Shown here: piece after piece, positions 1 to 8,753 of the stretch
Layout: every line of letters starts with the position of its first letter
How positions within the stretch are numbered: position 1 is the first letter of the stretch
DNA from: Comamonas sp. lk
GTDB lineage: Bacteria; Pseudomonadota; Gammaproteobacteria; Burkholderiales; Burkholderiaceae_C
Reading direction: 5' to 3'
NCBI RefSeq assembly: GCF_900564145.1
Contig: NZ_UOOB01000002.1
Coordinates: forward strand, 620,001-684,000
DNA length: 64,000 bases
Position numbers and translations under genes: made by a program
The notes under the pieces: model-generated
Seen by the model: the letters and a program-made list of their open reading frames with translations, nothing else
What the model was told of the DNA's origin: nothing
Databases searched by the model: none

Positions 1-146
1 TGGCCCGCGCCGATCATACCGACACCGTCGAGACGCTGACCGCTCGCGGCCGCGACACCGAAAGCCAGGTGCTGGCCCGTGCCGTGAAATGGCATAGCGA
101 ACGCCGCGTGATCCTCAACGGTCACAAGACCGTGGTCTTTCGTTAA
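1..146 (+). CDS. purU: Formyltetrahydrofolate deformylase, C-terminal end (partial)
   Basis: Only the last 47 codons are in the window; the frame opens at base 3 and ends with TAA at 144-146. PurU hydrolyses 10-formyl-tetrahydrofolate to formate and tetrahydrofolate, balancing the one-carbon pool and feeding formate to purine synthesis. The visible tail, with [15 protein letters not shown], then [10 protein letters not shown] and a final NGHKTVVF block, matches the conserved C-terminus of the formyltransferase-like domain, where Asp and His of the DH pair belong to the active-site region. The N-terminal ACT domain lies outside the window. The assignment rests on this short tail. Confidence 0.85.
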   Translation, partial: ARADHTDTVETLTARGRDTESQVLARAVKWHSERRVILNGHKTVVFR

Positions 147-249
147 TGCCTGTGGGTCATAGGCCAACCGTGATGCCAATGGTGACGTACTGCACAATCC
201 GCACATGGGGATAACCGTCACCAACACCGTCACCGGTAGCGCCGCGGCC

Positions 250-1131
250 ATGAACAGCAGCGGTGCACGGCGTATCCCGCCCATACAGTGCCTACTCACT
301 TTTGAAGCCCTGGCCCGCCTGCGCTCCGTCACGCAGACGGCGGAAGAGCTGTGCGTCACCCCCAGTGCCGTCAGCCACCGCGTCAAGCAGCTGGAACAGA
401 TTCTCGGCACGCGCCTTTTTGGCCGTGCCGATTTTTCTTTGACCACTGACGGCAGCGCCTACCTGGCCCATGTGCGCGAAGGCCTGGGCGCGTTGCAACG
501 CTTTCCCGGCGCCTCGGCCGCACCGGGCAGAAGACGGCTCAAGCTGGCCGTCACGCCCACGTTTGCACGCGTCATCCTGATTCCACGCCTGCGCCAGTTC
601 ACCGATACCTATCCCGAAATCGATATTGCGTTGCAGGTATCCATCCCGCTGCTCGATGTGATTGCCGAAGATGCCGACCTGATGGTGCGCTATGGCGCCG
701 GCCACTACGCCGATGTGGAGCATATCGAGCTGGCACGCGACGTGGTTACCCCGTTGGCATCGCCCGCCTTCATCCGCGAATACGGTCCCTTCGAGTGCCC
801 CGAAGATCTGGAAGGCCTGCCGCTGCTGCGCAGCCCGCTGGAGCCCTGGCGCACCTGGTTTGCCGCCACTGGTCTGCAGATGGCCGAGCCCAATGAAGGC
901 TCCCAGTTCAACGACATCGGCCTGATGTGCGACGCCGCCGCTGCCAGCATGGGCGTGGCCCTGGTACGCCACAAGCTGGGCGCGCCCTGGATGGAAAACG
1001 GCACACTGGTGCGTCTGTTCGATGTGGATGCCCCCAGCCCCCATGCCCACTATCTGTGCTGGGAAACCGGCACCATGGACCGCTGGGAATGCGCGGCCTT
1101 TGCCGAATGGCTGCGCAAGGCCATGGGCTGA
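250..1131 (+). CDS. LysR-family transcriptional regulator (GcvA-like)
   Basis: A 293-residue LysR-type DNA-binding regulator. The N-terminal winged helix-turn-helix spans about residues 10-68 (FEALARLRSVTQTAEELCVT, then PSAVSHRVKQLEQILG), followed by a periplasmic-binding-like effector domain (LKLAVTPTFARVILIPRL). The N-terminal RIPPIQCLLTFEAL resembles the GcvA group. An in-frame ATG at 205 would add 15 residues; neither start has a clear ribosome binding site, and 250 gives the usual family length. It is transcribed in the same direction as a substrate-binding protein 136 bp downstream, which may be its target, but that is inference. The effector is unknown. Confidence 0.85.
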   Translation: MNSSGARRIPPIQCLLTFEALARLRSVTQTAEELCVTPSAVSHRVKQLEQILGTRLFGRADFSLTTDGSAYLAHVREGLGALQRFPGASAAPGRRRLKLAVTPTFARVILIPRLRQFTDTYPEIDIALQVSIPLLDVIAEDADLMVRYGAGHYADVEHIELARDVVTPLASPAFIREYGPFECPEDLEGLPLLRSPLEPWRTWFAATGLQMAEPNEGSQFNDIGLMCDAAAASMGVALVRHKLGAPWMENGTLVRLFDVDAPSPHAHYLCWETGTMDRWECAAFAEWLRKAMG

Positions 1132-1267
1132 CAGCCATCAAGTGCTTGCGCCATACCCAGGTCAAAACAGCCTAACGTCTCCCCCTGCCGACACTGCAGC
1201 ACTTTTACTCTTCTCCCCCTGTTGCAAGCCATCCACCATGGACTGACAACACAAAGACAGGAGACAT

Positions 1268-2389
1268 ATGCGCAGCACACTGCCCGGCGTTTGGCTGATC
1301 GCCGCCATTGCAGCCACCGGTTTGTCGGCACAGGCCCAGGAAAATCACCTGACGATAGCGGCCAGCCTGCCGCTGTCCGGAGCCCAGGCTGAAGCCGGCA
1401 AGGAAGGGCAGGCCATCATGCAGGCCCAGATCGAGGCACTCAACCGTCAGGGCGGCCTGGGCGGACGGGCGCTGACGCTCAAGATCCTGGACGACGGCTA
1501 CGATCCCCAGCGCGCTGCCAGCAACGCGCGCCAGCTGATTCATGAAGGCGCGGTGGCCCTGCTCAACTGCTGGGGCACGGCCAGTTGCAGCGCCATCCAA
1601 GCCGAGCTGCAGCAAGGTCAGACGCCTCTGGTGGGAGTCATAGCCGGAGCCGGCAGCATGCGCCAGCAGCCGGGCCGCTATGCCTATCCCTTGCGCGCCA
1701 GCGCCCAGGCTGAAATCGCCGCCATGCTGCAGCAGATGCAGACTCTGGGCCAACAGCAGATTGCCATCGTTCATCAGAATGACGGCTTTGGCAAAGACAG
1801 CCTGCAGATCGCACTTTCGGCGCTGGCCGGCGCAGGGCACAAACCGCTGGCAACGCTGGCCATAGAGGCCTCGGGCAGCAATGCGCCCGAGCTTGCCAAG
1901 CAGCTGGCGGCCCTGCCCGGCTTGCAAGCCGTCATCGTGCTGGCCGGCGCTCCGGCCACCATAGGTCTGATCACCAGGGCGCGGCAAGCCCAGGTCGGCA
2001 CCCAGTTCTACAACCTGGCGGCCCAGGCCAGCCGTGCCGTGGTGCAGGGGCTGGGAGCGCATACCCGCGGCACGGTGTTCACCACGCTGGTGCCAAGCCC
2101 CTGGAAAAGCGCAGTCCCCGCCGTCAAGGACTATCAGCAGCTGCTGACCCAAAGCGGCATGCCGCCCGCCTCTTATCTGGGCCTGGAAGTTTTTCTCAAC
2201 ACCCGAACTCTGCTGGAGGCCATGCGCAAGGCCGGCCCTGCAGCCAGCCGCATAGGGCTGATGGCAGCACTGGATGCCATGGGAGAAATCCGCTATGGAG
2301 CGATGAGCCTGCGCTTTGCCATGCCGCGCGCTGGCTCCAGCTATGTAGGCCTGGCCGTGATTGACGCAGGAGGACATTTCAGAGAATAA
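1268..2389 (+). CDS. ABC transporter substrate-binding protein, branched-chain amino acid type
   Basis: A 373-residue periplasmic protein of the type 1 periplasmic-binding fold (Leu/Ile/Val-binding family). Residues 1-23 form a signal peptide with a hydrophobic core (WLIAAIAATGLSA) and a cleavage site near AQA-QE. The mature start LTIAASLPLSGAQAEAGKEG and the later IAIVHQNDGFGKD are typical of this family. The start at 1268 has an AGGAGAC ribosome binding site about 5 bases upstream. No permease or ATPase gene is next to it, so it either serves a transporter encoded elsewhere or acts as a sensor protein. The ligand cannot be deduced. Confidence 0.85.
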   Translation: MRSTLPGVWLIAAIAATGLSAQAQENHLTIAASLPLSGAQAEAGKEGQAIMQAQIEALNRQGGLGGRALTLKILDDGYDPQRAASNARQLIHEGAVALLNCWGTASCSAIQAELQQGQTPLVGVIAGAGSMRQQPGRYAYPLRASAQAEIAAMLQQMQTLGQQQIAIVHQNDGFGKDSLQIALSALAGAGHKPLATLAIEASGSNAPELAKQLAALPGLQAVIVLAGAPATIGLITRARQAQVGTQFYNLAAQASRAVVQGLGAHTRGTVFTTLVPSPWKSAVPAVKDYQQLLTQSGMPPASYLGLEVFLNTRTLLEAMRKAGPAASRIGLMAALDAMGEIRYGAMSLRFAMPRAGSSYVGLAVIDAGGHFRE

Positions 2390-2403
2390 CTGGCTCTAGC
2401 CCA

Positions 2404-2445
2404 ATAAGAAAAAGCGCTTGAAGCTATTATTTTTTGAAGCATAGC
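2404..2445. repeat. Intergenic AGCGCTTG/AGCTATT-type repeat, partial copy
   Basis: The 140-bp gap between the substrate-binding protein and the FAD oxidase holds AAAAAGCGCTTG followed by AAGCTATTATTTTTTGAAG. The same words recur in a full hairpin at 35777-35826 and in other gaps of the window, so this is a degenerate copy of a family of short intergenic repeats. Confidence 0.55.
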
Positions 2446-2529
2446 AAGGCTGGCGACTTCCAAGCCCGCAGCGCATTTCAAGCAGGCTTGCAATAAAGCT
2501 CACACCGCGCTGGCAGCACATCCCCTACA

Positions 2530-4086
2530 GTGATGCACATGACGCCTGCCAGCACTTTCACCGACCTTGTTGCCGCCTCCAGCAAAGCGGCCAACGCCGC
2601 ACATCGCCAACCAGCGCTCTCCGAGCGAGCCAAGCGCCAGGCCGAGGTGCTGGCCGCGCTGCGCCCCCATGTGCCGGCCCACGCCCTGCTCTACCAGAGC
2701 GAAGACACCACGCCTTATGAGTGCGACGGGCTCACGGCCTACCGCCAGCGCCCGCTGCTGGTCTGCCTGCCTGAGACTTATGCACAGGTGCAAGCCGTGC
2801 TCAAGGCCTGCCATGCCGTGCAAGTGCCCGTGATTGCGCGCGGCGCGGGCACGGGTCTGTCGGGCGGAGCCATGCCCCATCCCATGGGCGTGACGCTGTC
2901 GCTGGCCAAGTTCAACAAAATCCTGAACGTGGACGCCTACAGCCGCACGGCCCTGGTGCAGTGCGGCGTGCGCAACCTGGCTATCAGCGAGGCCGCCGCC
3001 CCCTACGGCCTGTACTACGCCCCCGACCCCAGCAGCCAGATTGCCTGCACCATAGGCGGCAATGTGGCCGAGAATTCGGGCGGCGTGCACTGCCTCAAAT
3101 ACGGTCTGACCGTGCACAACGTGCTGAAAGTCAAGGGCTTCACCATCGAAGGCGAGCCGGTTGAATTCGGCTCCGAGGCTCTCGACACCCCCGGCTTTGA
3201 TTTGCTGGCCGCCATGATCGGTAGCGAAGGCATGCTGGCCGTGGTCACCGAAGTCACCGTCAAGCTCATCCCCAAGCCCCAGTTGGCGCGCTGCATCATG
3301 GCCAGCTTTGACGATGTGCGCAAAGCCGGCGCGGCCGTGGCCGCCGTGATCGCGGCCGGCATCATCCCCGCAGGGCTGGAAATGATGGACAAGCCCATGA
3401 CGGCTGCCGTGGAAGATTTTGTGCGCGCCGGTTACGACCTCACGGCCGAGGCGATTCTCTTGTGCGAGTCCGACGGCACGCCCGAGGAAGTAGAAGAAGA
3501 AATCGCCCGCATGAGCGAGGTGCTGCGCAGCGCCGGTGCCACCGCCATCACGGTGAGCGAGAGCGAGGAAGAGCGCCTGCGTTTCTGGAGCGGGCGCAAG
3601 AACGCCTTCCCGGCCAGCGGCCGCATCAGCCCCGACTATATGTGCATGGATTCCACCATTCCGCGCAAGCGTCTGGCCGACATTCTGCTGGCGATTCAGG
3701 AGATGGAGAAAAAATACCAGCTGCGCTGCGCCAACGTGTTTCACGCCGGCGACGGCAATCTGCACCCGCTGATCCTGTTTGATGCCAACAACCCCGACGA
3801 GCTGCACCGCTGCGAACTGTTCGGTGCCGACATTCTGGAAACCAGCGTGGCCATGGGCGGCACGGTGACCGGCGAGCACGGTGTGGGCGTGGAAAAGCTC
3901 AACAGCATGTGCACCCAGTTCAGCACCGAGGAGAACCAGCAGATGTTCGCCCTCAAGGCGGCTTTCGATCCACTCTCGCTGCTCAACCCCGGCAAGGTGA
4001 TCCCCACGCTGAACCGCTGCGCCGAATACGGCAAGATGCTGGTGCGCGGCGGCCAGATCAGCCACCCCGATCTGCCACGCTTTTGA
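2530..4086 (+). CDS. FAD-linked oxidase, glycolate oxidase subunit GlcD-like
   Basis: A 518-residue flavoprotein with the two-part GlcD/D-lactate dehydrogenase build. The PCMH-type FAD-binding domain (about 60-235) shows VPVIARGAGTGLSGGA and CTIGGNVAENSGGVHCLKYG. The C-terminal oxidase domain carries NVFHAGDGNLHPLILFDAN and GGTVTGEHGVGVEKL. The tail LLNPGKVIPTLNRCAEYGKM is very close to GlcD. It should oxidise a 2-hydroxy acid such as glycolate or D-lactate. The usual partners GlcE and GlcF are not adjacent: dsdA converges 9 bp downstream. The start is GTG at 2530, with ATGs at 2533 and 2539 as alternatives. The exact substrate is uncertain. Confidence 0.85.
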   Translation: MMHMTPASTFTDLVAASSKAANAAHRQPALSERAKRQAEVLAALRPHVPAHALLYQSEDTTPYECDGLTAYRQRPLLVCLPETYAQVQAVLKACHAVQVPVIARGAGTGLSGGAMPHPMGVTLSLAKFNKILNVDAYSRTALVQCGVRNLAISEAAAPYGLYYAPDPSSQIACTIGGNVAENSGGVHCLKYGLTVHNVLKVKGFTIEGEPVEFGSEALDTPGFDLLAAMIGSEGMLAVVTEVTVKLIPKPQLARCIMASFDDVRKAGAAVAAVIAAGIIPAGLEMMDKPMTAAVEDFVRAGYDLTAEAILLCESDGTPEEVEEEIARMSEVLRSAGATAITVSESEEERLRFWSGRKNAFPASGRISPDYMCMDSTIPRKRLADILLAIQEMEKKYQLRCANVFHAGDGNLHPLILFDANNPDELHRCELFGADILETSVAMGGTVTGEHGVGVEKLNSMCTQFSTEENQQMFALKAAFDPLSLLNPGKVIPTLNRCAEYGKMLVRGGQISHPDLPRF

Positions 4087-4095
4087 CGCGCTGAT

Positions 4096-5439
4096 TTACG
4101 CTGTCTGCTGAAGTTTCTGGCCCCGCGCCAGAAACTGCGCGTATTCGGCTTCGGGCACAAACAGCCCGCCCGTAGTCCAGACGATATGCGTGGCCTGGGC
4201 CATCTGCTCCAGCAACTGGTGGCGCTGCAGATAGTCCCGCCCTGCCTCGCTGTTGAGCAAAGCCTGCGGCCCGCTGAAGCCTGCCGCCGCCGATGGCTCT
4301 ATGCGCATGCCCTGTGTGCTCTCAAGCAGGTAGAGATGACGAAACAGCGTTGCATCTTCCACCGTGAACACGCCACCCAGAAAGCCACGCACCACATCGG
4401 CCGCCAGTTGCGAGGCGCTGGGCACGGCTAAGCCGTCGGCCTCGGTGTGGTTGTCCATGCCCAGCTCGTAAACCGAGGGGTGCGGGCCCAGCCCCGGCAG
4501 CGCGGATTCGCCGGCCAGCATCTCCACCATAAAGCACGGCGAGCGCACCGGCTCGGCAAAGAAGCAGTGAACATGCTCGCCAAAAATCTGCTGCAGGCCC
4601 AGTGCCACACCGCCGGGTGCGCCGCCCACACCGCAGGGAATATAGACAAACAACGGATGCTCGGCATCCACCACGCAAGCCGCTTGGCCCAGCTGCTGCG
4701 CCAGATGCGGAGCCGCTGCCGCATAGCCCAACAGCAGAGACAGCGAGTGCTCGTCATCCACAAAGTGGCAAAACGGATCTTGCTCGGCCAGCTTGCGGCC
4801 GGCGGCCACGGCCTGGGCATAGTCGCCCGCGTGCTCCACCACCTCCACGCCGCGCAAGCGCAGGCGCTGCTTTTTCCATTCCTTGGCATCGGCCGACATA
4901 TGCACGGCAGCCTTGAAGCCCAGAGCCGAGGCCATCACCCCAATCGACAGGCCCAAATTGCCGGTGGAACCCACCGCCACCTGGTGCCGGGCAAAAACCG
5001 CCCTTGCCTGGTCCGAAGCCAGCTGCAGATAGTCGCCGTCCTTCAACAGACCATGCTGCAGGGCAATTTGCTCGGCGTACTCCAGCACCTCGTGCACGCC
5101 GCCCCTGGCCTTGATGGAACCGGCCACGGGCAGCCCATGGTCGGCCTTTACCCAGCACTGCCCCAGCTCTGGCGACAGGCCTAGCGCAGCCTGCATCTGC
5201 GGCACGGCCACCAGCGGCGATTCGATACGCCCGCCACTGGCCTGCAGCTCAGGGAACAACTGAGCCAGCAGGGGAGCAAAGCGCTCGAAGCGCTGCACGG
5301 CCTGCTGCACCTGCTCGACGCTGACATGGTGTGTGGACTGCGTCTGCCCGCCACGCCCCGCCCAGAGCGTGGGCCGGGCCTGGCGCAGGTCTTCAACAAT
5401 GTCCGGCAGCAGTGGATAGGCAGAAGTCATGGCAGGCAT
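4096..5439 (-). CDS. dsdA: D-serine dehydratase (D-serine ammonia-lyase)
   Basis: A 447-residue PLP enzyme that converts D-serine to pyruvate and ammonia, detoxifying D-serine and opening it as a carbon and nitrogen source. The PLP lysine is K110 in [16 protein letters not shown]. The glycine-rich phosphate loop follows ([14 protein letters not shown]), and the C-terminal half has the family's [11 protein letters not shown]. The length matches DsdA (about 440). A second ATG lies 9 bases inside at 5430. Both starts sit in a perfect inverted repeat. It lies 45 bp downstream of the efflux pump gene on the same strand; no DsdC regulator or DsdX permease is nearby. Confidence 0.93.
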   Translation of the reverse strand: MPAMTSAYPLLPDIVEDLRQARPTLWAGRGGQTQSTHHVSVEQVQQAVQRFERFAPLLAQLFPELQASGGRIESPLVAVPQMQAALGLSPELGQCWVKADHGLPVAGSIKARGGVHEVLEYAEQIALQHGLLKDGDYLQLASDQARAVFARHQVAVGSTGNLGLSIGVMASALGFKAAVHMSADAKEWKKQRLRLRGVEVVEHAGDYAQAVAAGRKLAEQDPFCHFVDDEHSLSLLLGYAAAAPHLAQQLGQAACVVDAEHPLFVYIPCGVGGAPGGVALGLQQIFGEHVHCFFAEPVRSPCFMVEMLAGESALPGLGPHPSVYELGMDNHTEADGLAVPSASQLAADVVRGFLGGVFTVEDATLFRHLYLLESTQGMRIEPSAAAGFSGPQALLNSEAGRDYLQRHQLLEQMAQATHIVWTTGGLFVPEAEYAQFLARGQKLQQTA

Positions 5440-5460
5440 CCGTTAAACAGGCCTGCCATG
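5428..5460 (-). promoter_or_regulatory. Inverted repeat covering the dsdA start codons
   Basis: CATGGCAGG at 5428-5436 is the perfect reverse complement of CCTGCCATG at 5452-5460, with 15 bases between. In the dsdA transcript this would form a stem holding the second start codon (5430) in one arm and the first (5439) in the loop. It could equally be a protein operator. No function is established. Confidence 0.5.
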
Positions 5461-5484
5461 TTAAAGCCTGCTGACGGTCTGACT

Positions 5485-8400
5485 TCAGGGCCTCTGGCGA
5501 TAGCCAAGCCAGTACAGCAGGGGCAGCACCAGCAGCGTCAGCACCGTGGACGACAAAATGCCCCCAATCACCACCGTGGCCAGAGGGCGCTGCACCTCGG
5601 CCCCGGTGCCCGTGGCAATCGCCATGGGTACAAAGCCCAGCGAGGCCACCAGCGCCGTCATCAGCACGGGGCGCAAGCGGGTCAGCGCACCTTCGGTCAC
5701 GGCCTGCTCCAGGCCAATGCCCTGCTCGCGCAGCGAGCGGATATAGGAAATCATCACCAGACCGTTGAGCACGGCCACGCCGCACAGCGCAATAAAGCCA
5801 ATGGCTGCCGAGATGGACAGCGGAATGCCCCGCAGCCATAGCGCCACAATCCCGCCCGTCAAGGCGAACGGAATGCCGGTAAAGACAATCAGCCCGTCCT
5901 TGATGTTGCCGAACATGGCAAACAGCAGCGTGAGCACCAGGGCCAGTGCCACCGGTACGACGATTTGCAGGCGCTTGCGGGCCGACTCCAGGTTCTCGAA
6001 GGTACCGCCCCAGCGCGTCCAATAGCCAGCGGGCAGGCTCAGGCCTTCCAGCTCTTTTTGCGCCTGCGCCACAAACGAGCCCATGTCGCGCCCGCGTACA
6101 TTGGCGCTGACGACGATGCGGCGCTTGCCATCCTCGCGGCTGACCTGATTCGGGCCGGGTGCCAGCGCCATCGTGGCAATCGACGACAGCGGCACAAAGC
6201 CCAGGCGTCCGTCGACGCCGCGCGGCAGGGCAATCGGCAGACGGCCTATGGACTCCATGTCGTTGCGAATCGCTTCGGGCAGGCGCACCTGAATCTCGAA
6301 GCGCCGGTCGCCCTCAAACACCGTGCCCGCCTGGCTCCCGCCCAAAGCCGTGCCAATGGCGTCCTGCACATCGCCCATGTTCAGCCCGTAGCGCGACGCC
6401 TTCTCGCGGTCTATCTGTATGGTGAGCATGGGCAGGCCCGTGGTCTGCTCCACCTTGACTTCCGAAGCCCCGGCAATGTTTTGCAGCATGGCCGCCACGC
6501 TTTGTGCCGATTTTTCCAGCACCTGCATGTCGTCGCCAAAAATCTTGATCGCCACATCGCTGCGCACGCCCGAAATCAGCTCGTTGAAACGCAGCTGGAT
6601 CGGTTGCGAGAACTCGTAGTTGCTGCCCGGAATCTTTTCCACTACCGCCTGCACCGCAGTCAGAAGATCGTCGCGCGAGCGGGCCGGATCAGGCCATTGA
6701 TCGCGGGGCTTGAGCATGATGTAGCCGTCCGAGATATTGGGCGGCATGGGGTCGGAGGCAATCTCGGCCGTGCCCGTGCGTGCGAACACGCGCTCGATCT
6801 CGGGGAACTGCGCCTTCAGCGCCCGCTCCAGCTGCATCTGCATCTCCAGCGACTGGGTGAGGCTGGTTCCGGGAATGCGCAGCGCCTGAATCGCAAAGTC
6901 CCCCTCATTGAGATTGGGCGCAAATTCACTGCCCATGCGCGTGGCCAGCAACAGGCTCAACGCCACCACCACGCCGGCGGCAGTCAGCACCACGGCAGGC
7001 GCCCGCATGACCTTGGCCAGCACCGGCGCATAAGCGCGGCGCGCCAAACCCATCAGGCGGTTCTCCTTCTCGCCCACCTTGCCGCCCATGAAGAGCGCAA
7101 TCGCGGCGGGGATGAAGGTGATGGACAGCAGCATGGCCCCCAACAGCGCAATCACCACCGTCAGCGCCATGGGGTGGAACATCTTGCCTTCCACACCGGT
7201 CAGCGCAAAGATGGGCAGGTAGACCACCATGATGATGAGCTGCCCGAACAGCAGCGGGCGGCGTGCCTCCTTGGCTGCGGCAAACACCTCATCAAAGCGC
7301 TCCTTGCGCGTTAGGGCGCGGCCCATGCTCGCCTGCGCATGGGCCAGTCGGCGCACGCAGTTCTCCACAATCACTACCGCACCGTCGATGATGATGCCGA
7401 AATCCAGCGCCCCCAGACTCATGAGATTGGCGCTGACGCGAAACTGCACCATGCCGGTGAAGGTGAACAGCATGGACAGGGGAATGATCATCGCCGTGAT
7501 CAACGCCGCCCGCAGGTTGCCCAGGAACAGAAACAGGATGACGATGACCAGGGCCGCGCCTTCCAGCAGGTTTTTCTTGACGGTGGCAATGGCTTTGTCC
7601 ACCAGATTCGTTCGGTCGTAAACCGTCACCGCCTTCACGCCGGGCGGCAGGCTTTTGTTGATCTGCTGCATGCGCGCATCCACTGCCTGCGACACGGCGC
7701 GGCTGTTCTCGCCAATCAGCATGAAGACAGTTCCCAGCACCACCTCGCGGCCGTTGTCGGTGGCGGCGCCCGTGCGCAGCTCGCGGCCCAGGCCCACATC
7801 GGCCAGATCACGCACCCGTATGGGTTCGCCTCGCGCCGTGCCCACAATCACTTCACGAATATCGGCCATGCCGTGCACCTGGCCCGGGGCGCGAATCAGA
7901 TACTGCTCGCCCTGGCGCTCTATATAGCCGGCGCCCACATTGGTGTTGTTGCGTTCCAGCGCCGTGACGATATCGCTCAGCGTAAAACCATAGGCGGCCA
8001 GTTTCTCGGGCCGCGGCGCCACCAGATATTCCTTGGCAAAACCGCCAATGGAATTGATCTCGGTCACTCCGGCCACGTTGCGTAGCTGGGGCTTGATGAC
8101 CCAGTCCTGAATCTCGCGCAAATCCATGGGCGTATAGGGCGAGCCATCGGCCTTGGTCGCGCCGTCTTCGGCCTCCACGGTCCACAGATAGATCTCTCCC
8201 AGGCCGGTGGAAATCGGCCCCAGCGTGGGCGTGACACCGGCGGGCAGGGCATCGCGCGCCTGCTGCATGCGCTCGTTGACCAGCTGGCGGGCAAAGTAGA
8301 TGTCCGTGCCGTCCTTGAACACCACCGTCACCTGAGACAGGCCGTAGCGCGACAGCGAACGGGTCTGCTCCAGATTCGGCAGGCCGGCCATCAGCGTCTC

Positions 8401-8607
8401 CACCGGAAAGGTCACGCGCTGCTCGGTCTCCAGCGGCGAATATCCGGGCGCCGAGGTATTGATCTGCACCTGGACATTGGTGATGTCGGGCACGGCGTCG
8501 ATCGGCAGACGCTGGTAGTTGTAGATGCCAAGGCCTATCAGAGCCAGGGTGGCCAGCATGACAAACCAGCGCTGGGCAATGGCTATGCGGATGATGCGCT
8601 CAAACAT
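5485..8607 (-). CDS. Heavy-metal efflux RND transporter, CzcA/CusA family
   Basis: A 1040-residue inner-membrane proton antiporter, the pump of a tripartite system exporting metal ions across the outer membrane. The family-typical start (ERIIRIAIAQRWFVMLATLALIG) and PIDAVPDITNVQVQINT are present. In the fourth membrane segment LDFGIIIDGAVVIVEN places D402, D408 and E415 exactly as in CzcA, the proton-relay signature of the Co/Zn/Cd (and Ni) group rather than the Cu/Ag CusA group. The two large periplasmic loops and about twelve membrane helices are evident. It is the last gene of a C-B-A operon, 146 bp after the adaptor gene. Confidence 0.95.
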   Translation of the reverse strand: MFERIIRIAIAQRWFVMLATLALIGLGIYNYQRLPIDAVPDITNVQVQINTSAPGYSPLETEQRVTFPVETLMAGLPNLEQTRSLSRYGLSQVTVVFKDGTDIYFARQLVNERMQQARDALPAGVTPTLGPISTGLGEIYLWTVEAEDGATKADGSPYTPMDLREIQDWVIKPQLRNVAGVTEINSIGGFAKEYLVAPRPEKLAAYGFTLSDIVTALERNNTNVGAGYIERQGEQYLIRAPGQVHGMADIREVIVGTARGEPIRVRDLADVGLGRELRTGAATDNGREVVLGTVFMLIGENSRAVSQAVDARMQQINKSLPPGVKAVTVYDRTNLVDKAIATVKKNLLEGAALVIVILFLFLGNLRAALITAMIIPLSMLFTFTGMVQFRVSANLMSLGALDFGIIIDGAVVIVENCVRRLAHAQASMGRALTRKERFDEVFAAAKEARRPLLFGQLIIMVVYLPIFALTGVEGKMFHPMALTVVIALLGAMLLSITFIPAAIALFMGGKVGEKENRLMGLARRAYAPVLAKVMRAPAVVLTAAGVVVALSLLLATRMGSEFAPNLNEGDFAIQALRIPGTSLTQSLEMQMQLERALKAQFPEIERVFARTGTAEIASDPMPPNISDGYIMLKPRDQWPDPARSRDDLLTAVQAVVEKIPGSNYEFSQPIQLRFNELISGVRSDVAIKIFGDDMQVLEKSAQSVAAMLQNIAGASEVKVEQTTGLPMLTIQIDREKASRYGLNMGDVQDAIGTALGGSQAGTVFEGDRRFEIQVRLPEAIRNDMESIGRLPIALPRGVDGRLGFVPLSSIATMALAPGPNQVSREDGKRRIVVSANVRGRDMGSFVAQAQKELEGLSLPAGYWTRWGGTFENLESARKRLQIVVPVALALVLTLLFAMFGNIKDGLIVFTGIPFALTGGIVALWLRGIPLSISAAIGFIALCGVAVLNGLVMISYIRSLREQGIGLEQAVTEGALTRLRPVLMTALVASLGFVPMAIATGTGAEVQRPLATVVIGGILSSTVLTLLVLPLLYWLGYRQRP

Positions 8608-8674
8608 TCAAACTCCAAAACATGATCCGAGGCCTTTGCTCATGCGTGGCCTGGCAAAGGGACATCGAGCAAGA

Positions 8675-8750
8675 GCCGCCTCGCGGCGGGGCCGCCCAGG
8701 CGAAGGTGTCGTCCCCTTGGGGGGAAGGCGCACAGCGCCTCAGGGGGGAC
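8675..8750. repeat. GC-rich palindromic intergenic repeat inside the efflux operon
   Basis: The gap between the adaptor and pump genes contains GTCCCC...GGGGGGAAG, then GGCGC-ACA-GCGCC and CTCAGGGGGGAC, a pair of nested hairpins. The same arrangement (GGGGGAAG, CGC-NNN-GCG, CTCAG, GGG) recurs at 29020-29070. Two related copies in one window indicate a dispersed repeat family. In the mRNA it could separate expression of the pump from that of the upstream genes. Confidence 0.65.
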
Positions 8751-8753
8751 ATG

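Noticed and set aside
2500..4065. Open frame of 521 codons opposite the GlcD-like gene
   Set aside because: Composition is His/Gly/Gln/Val-rich as in other antisense shadows here, and the plus strand carries a clear flavoprotein.
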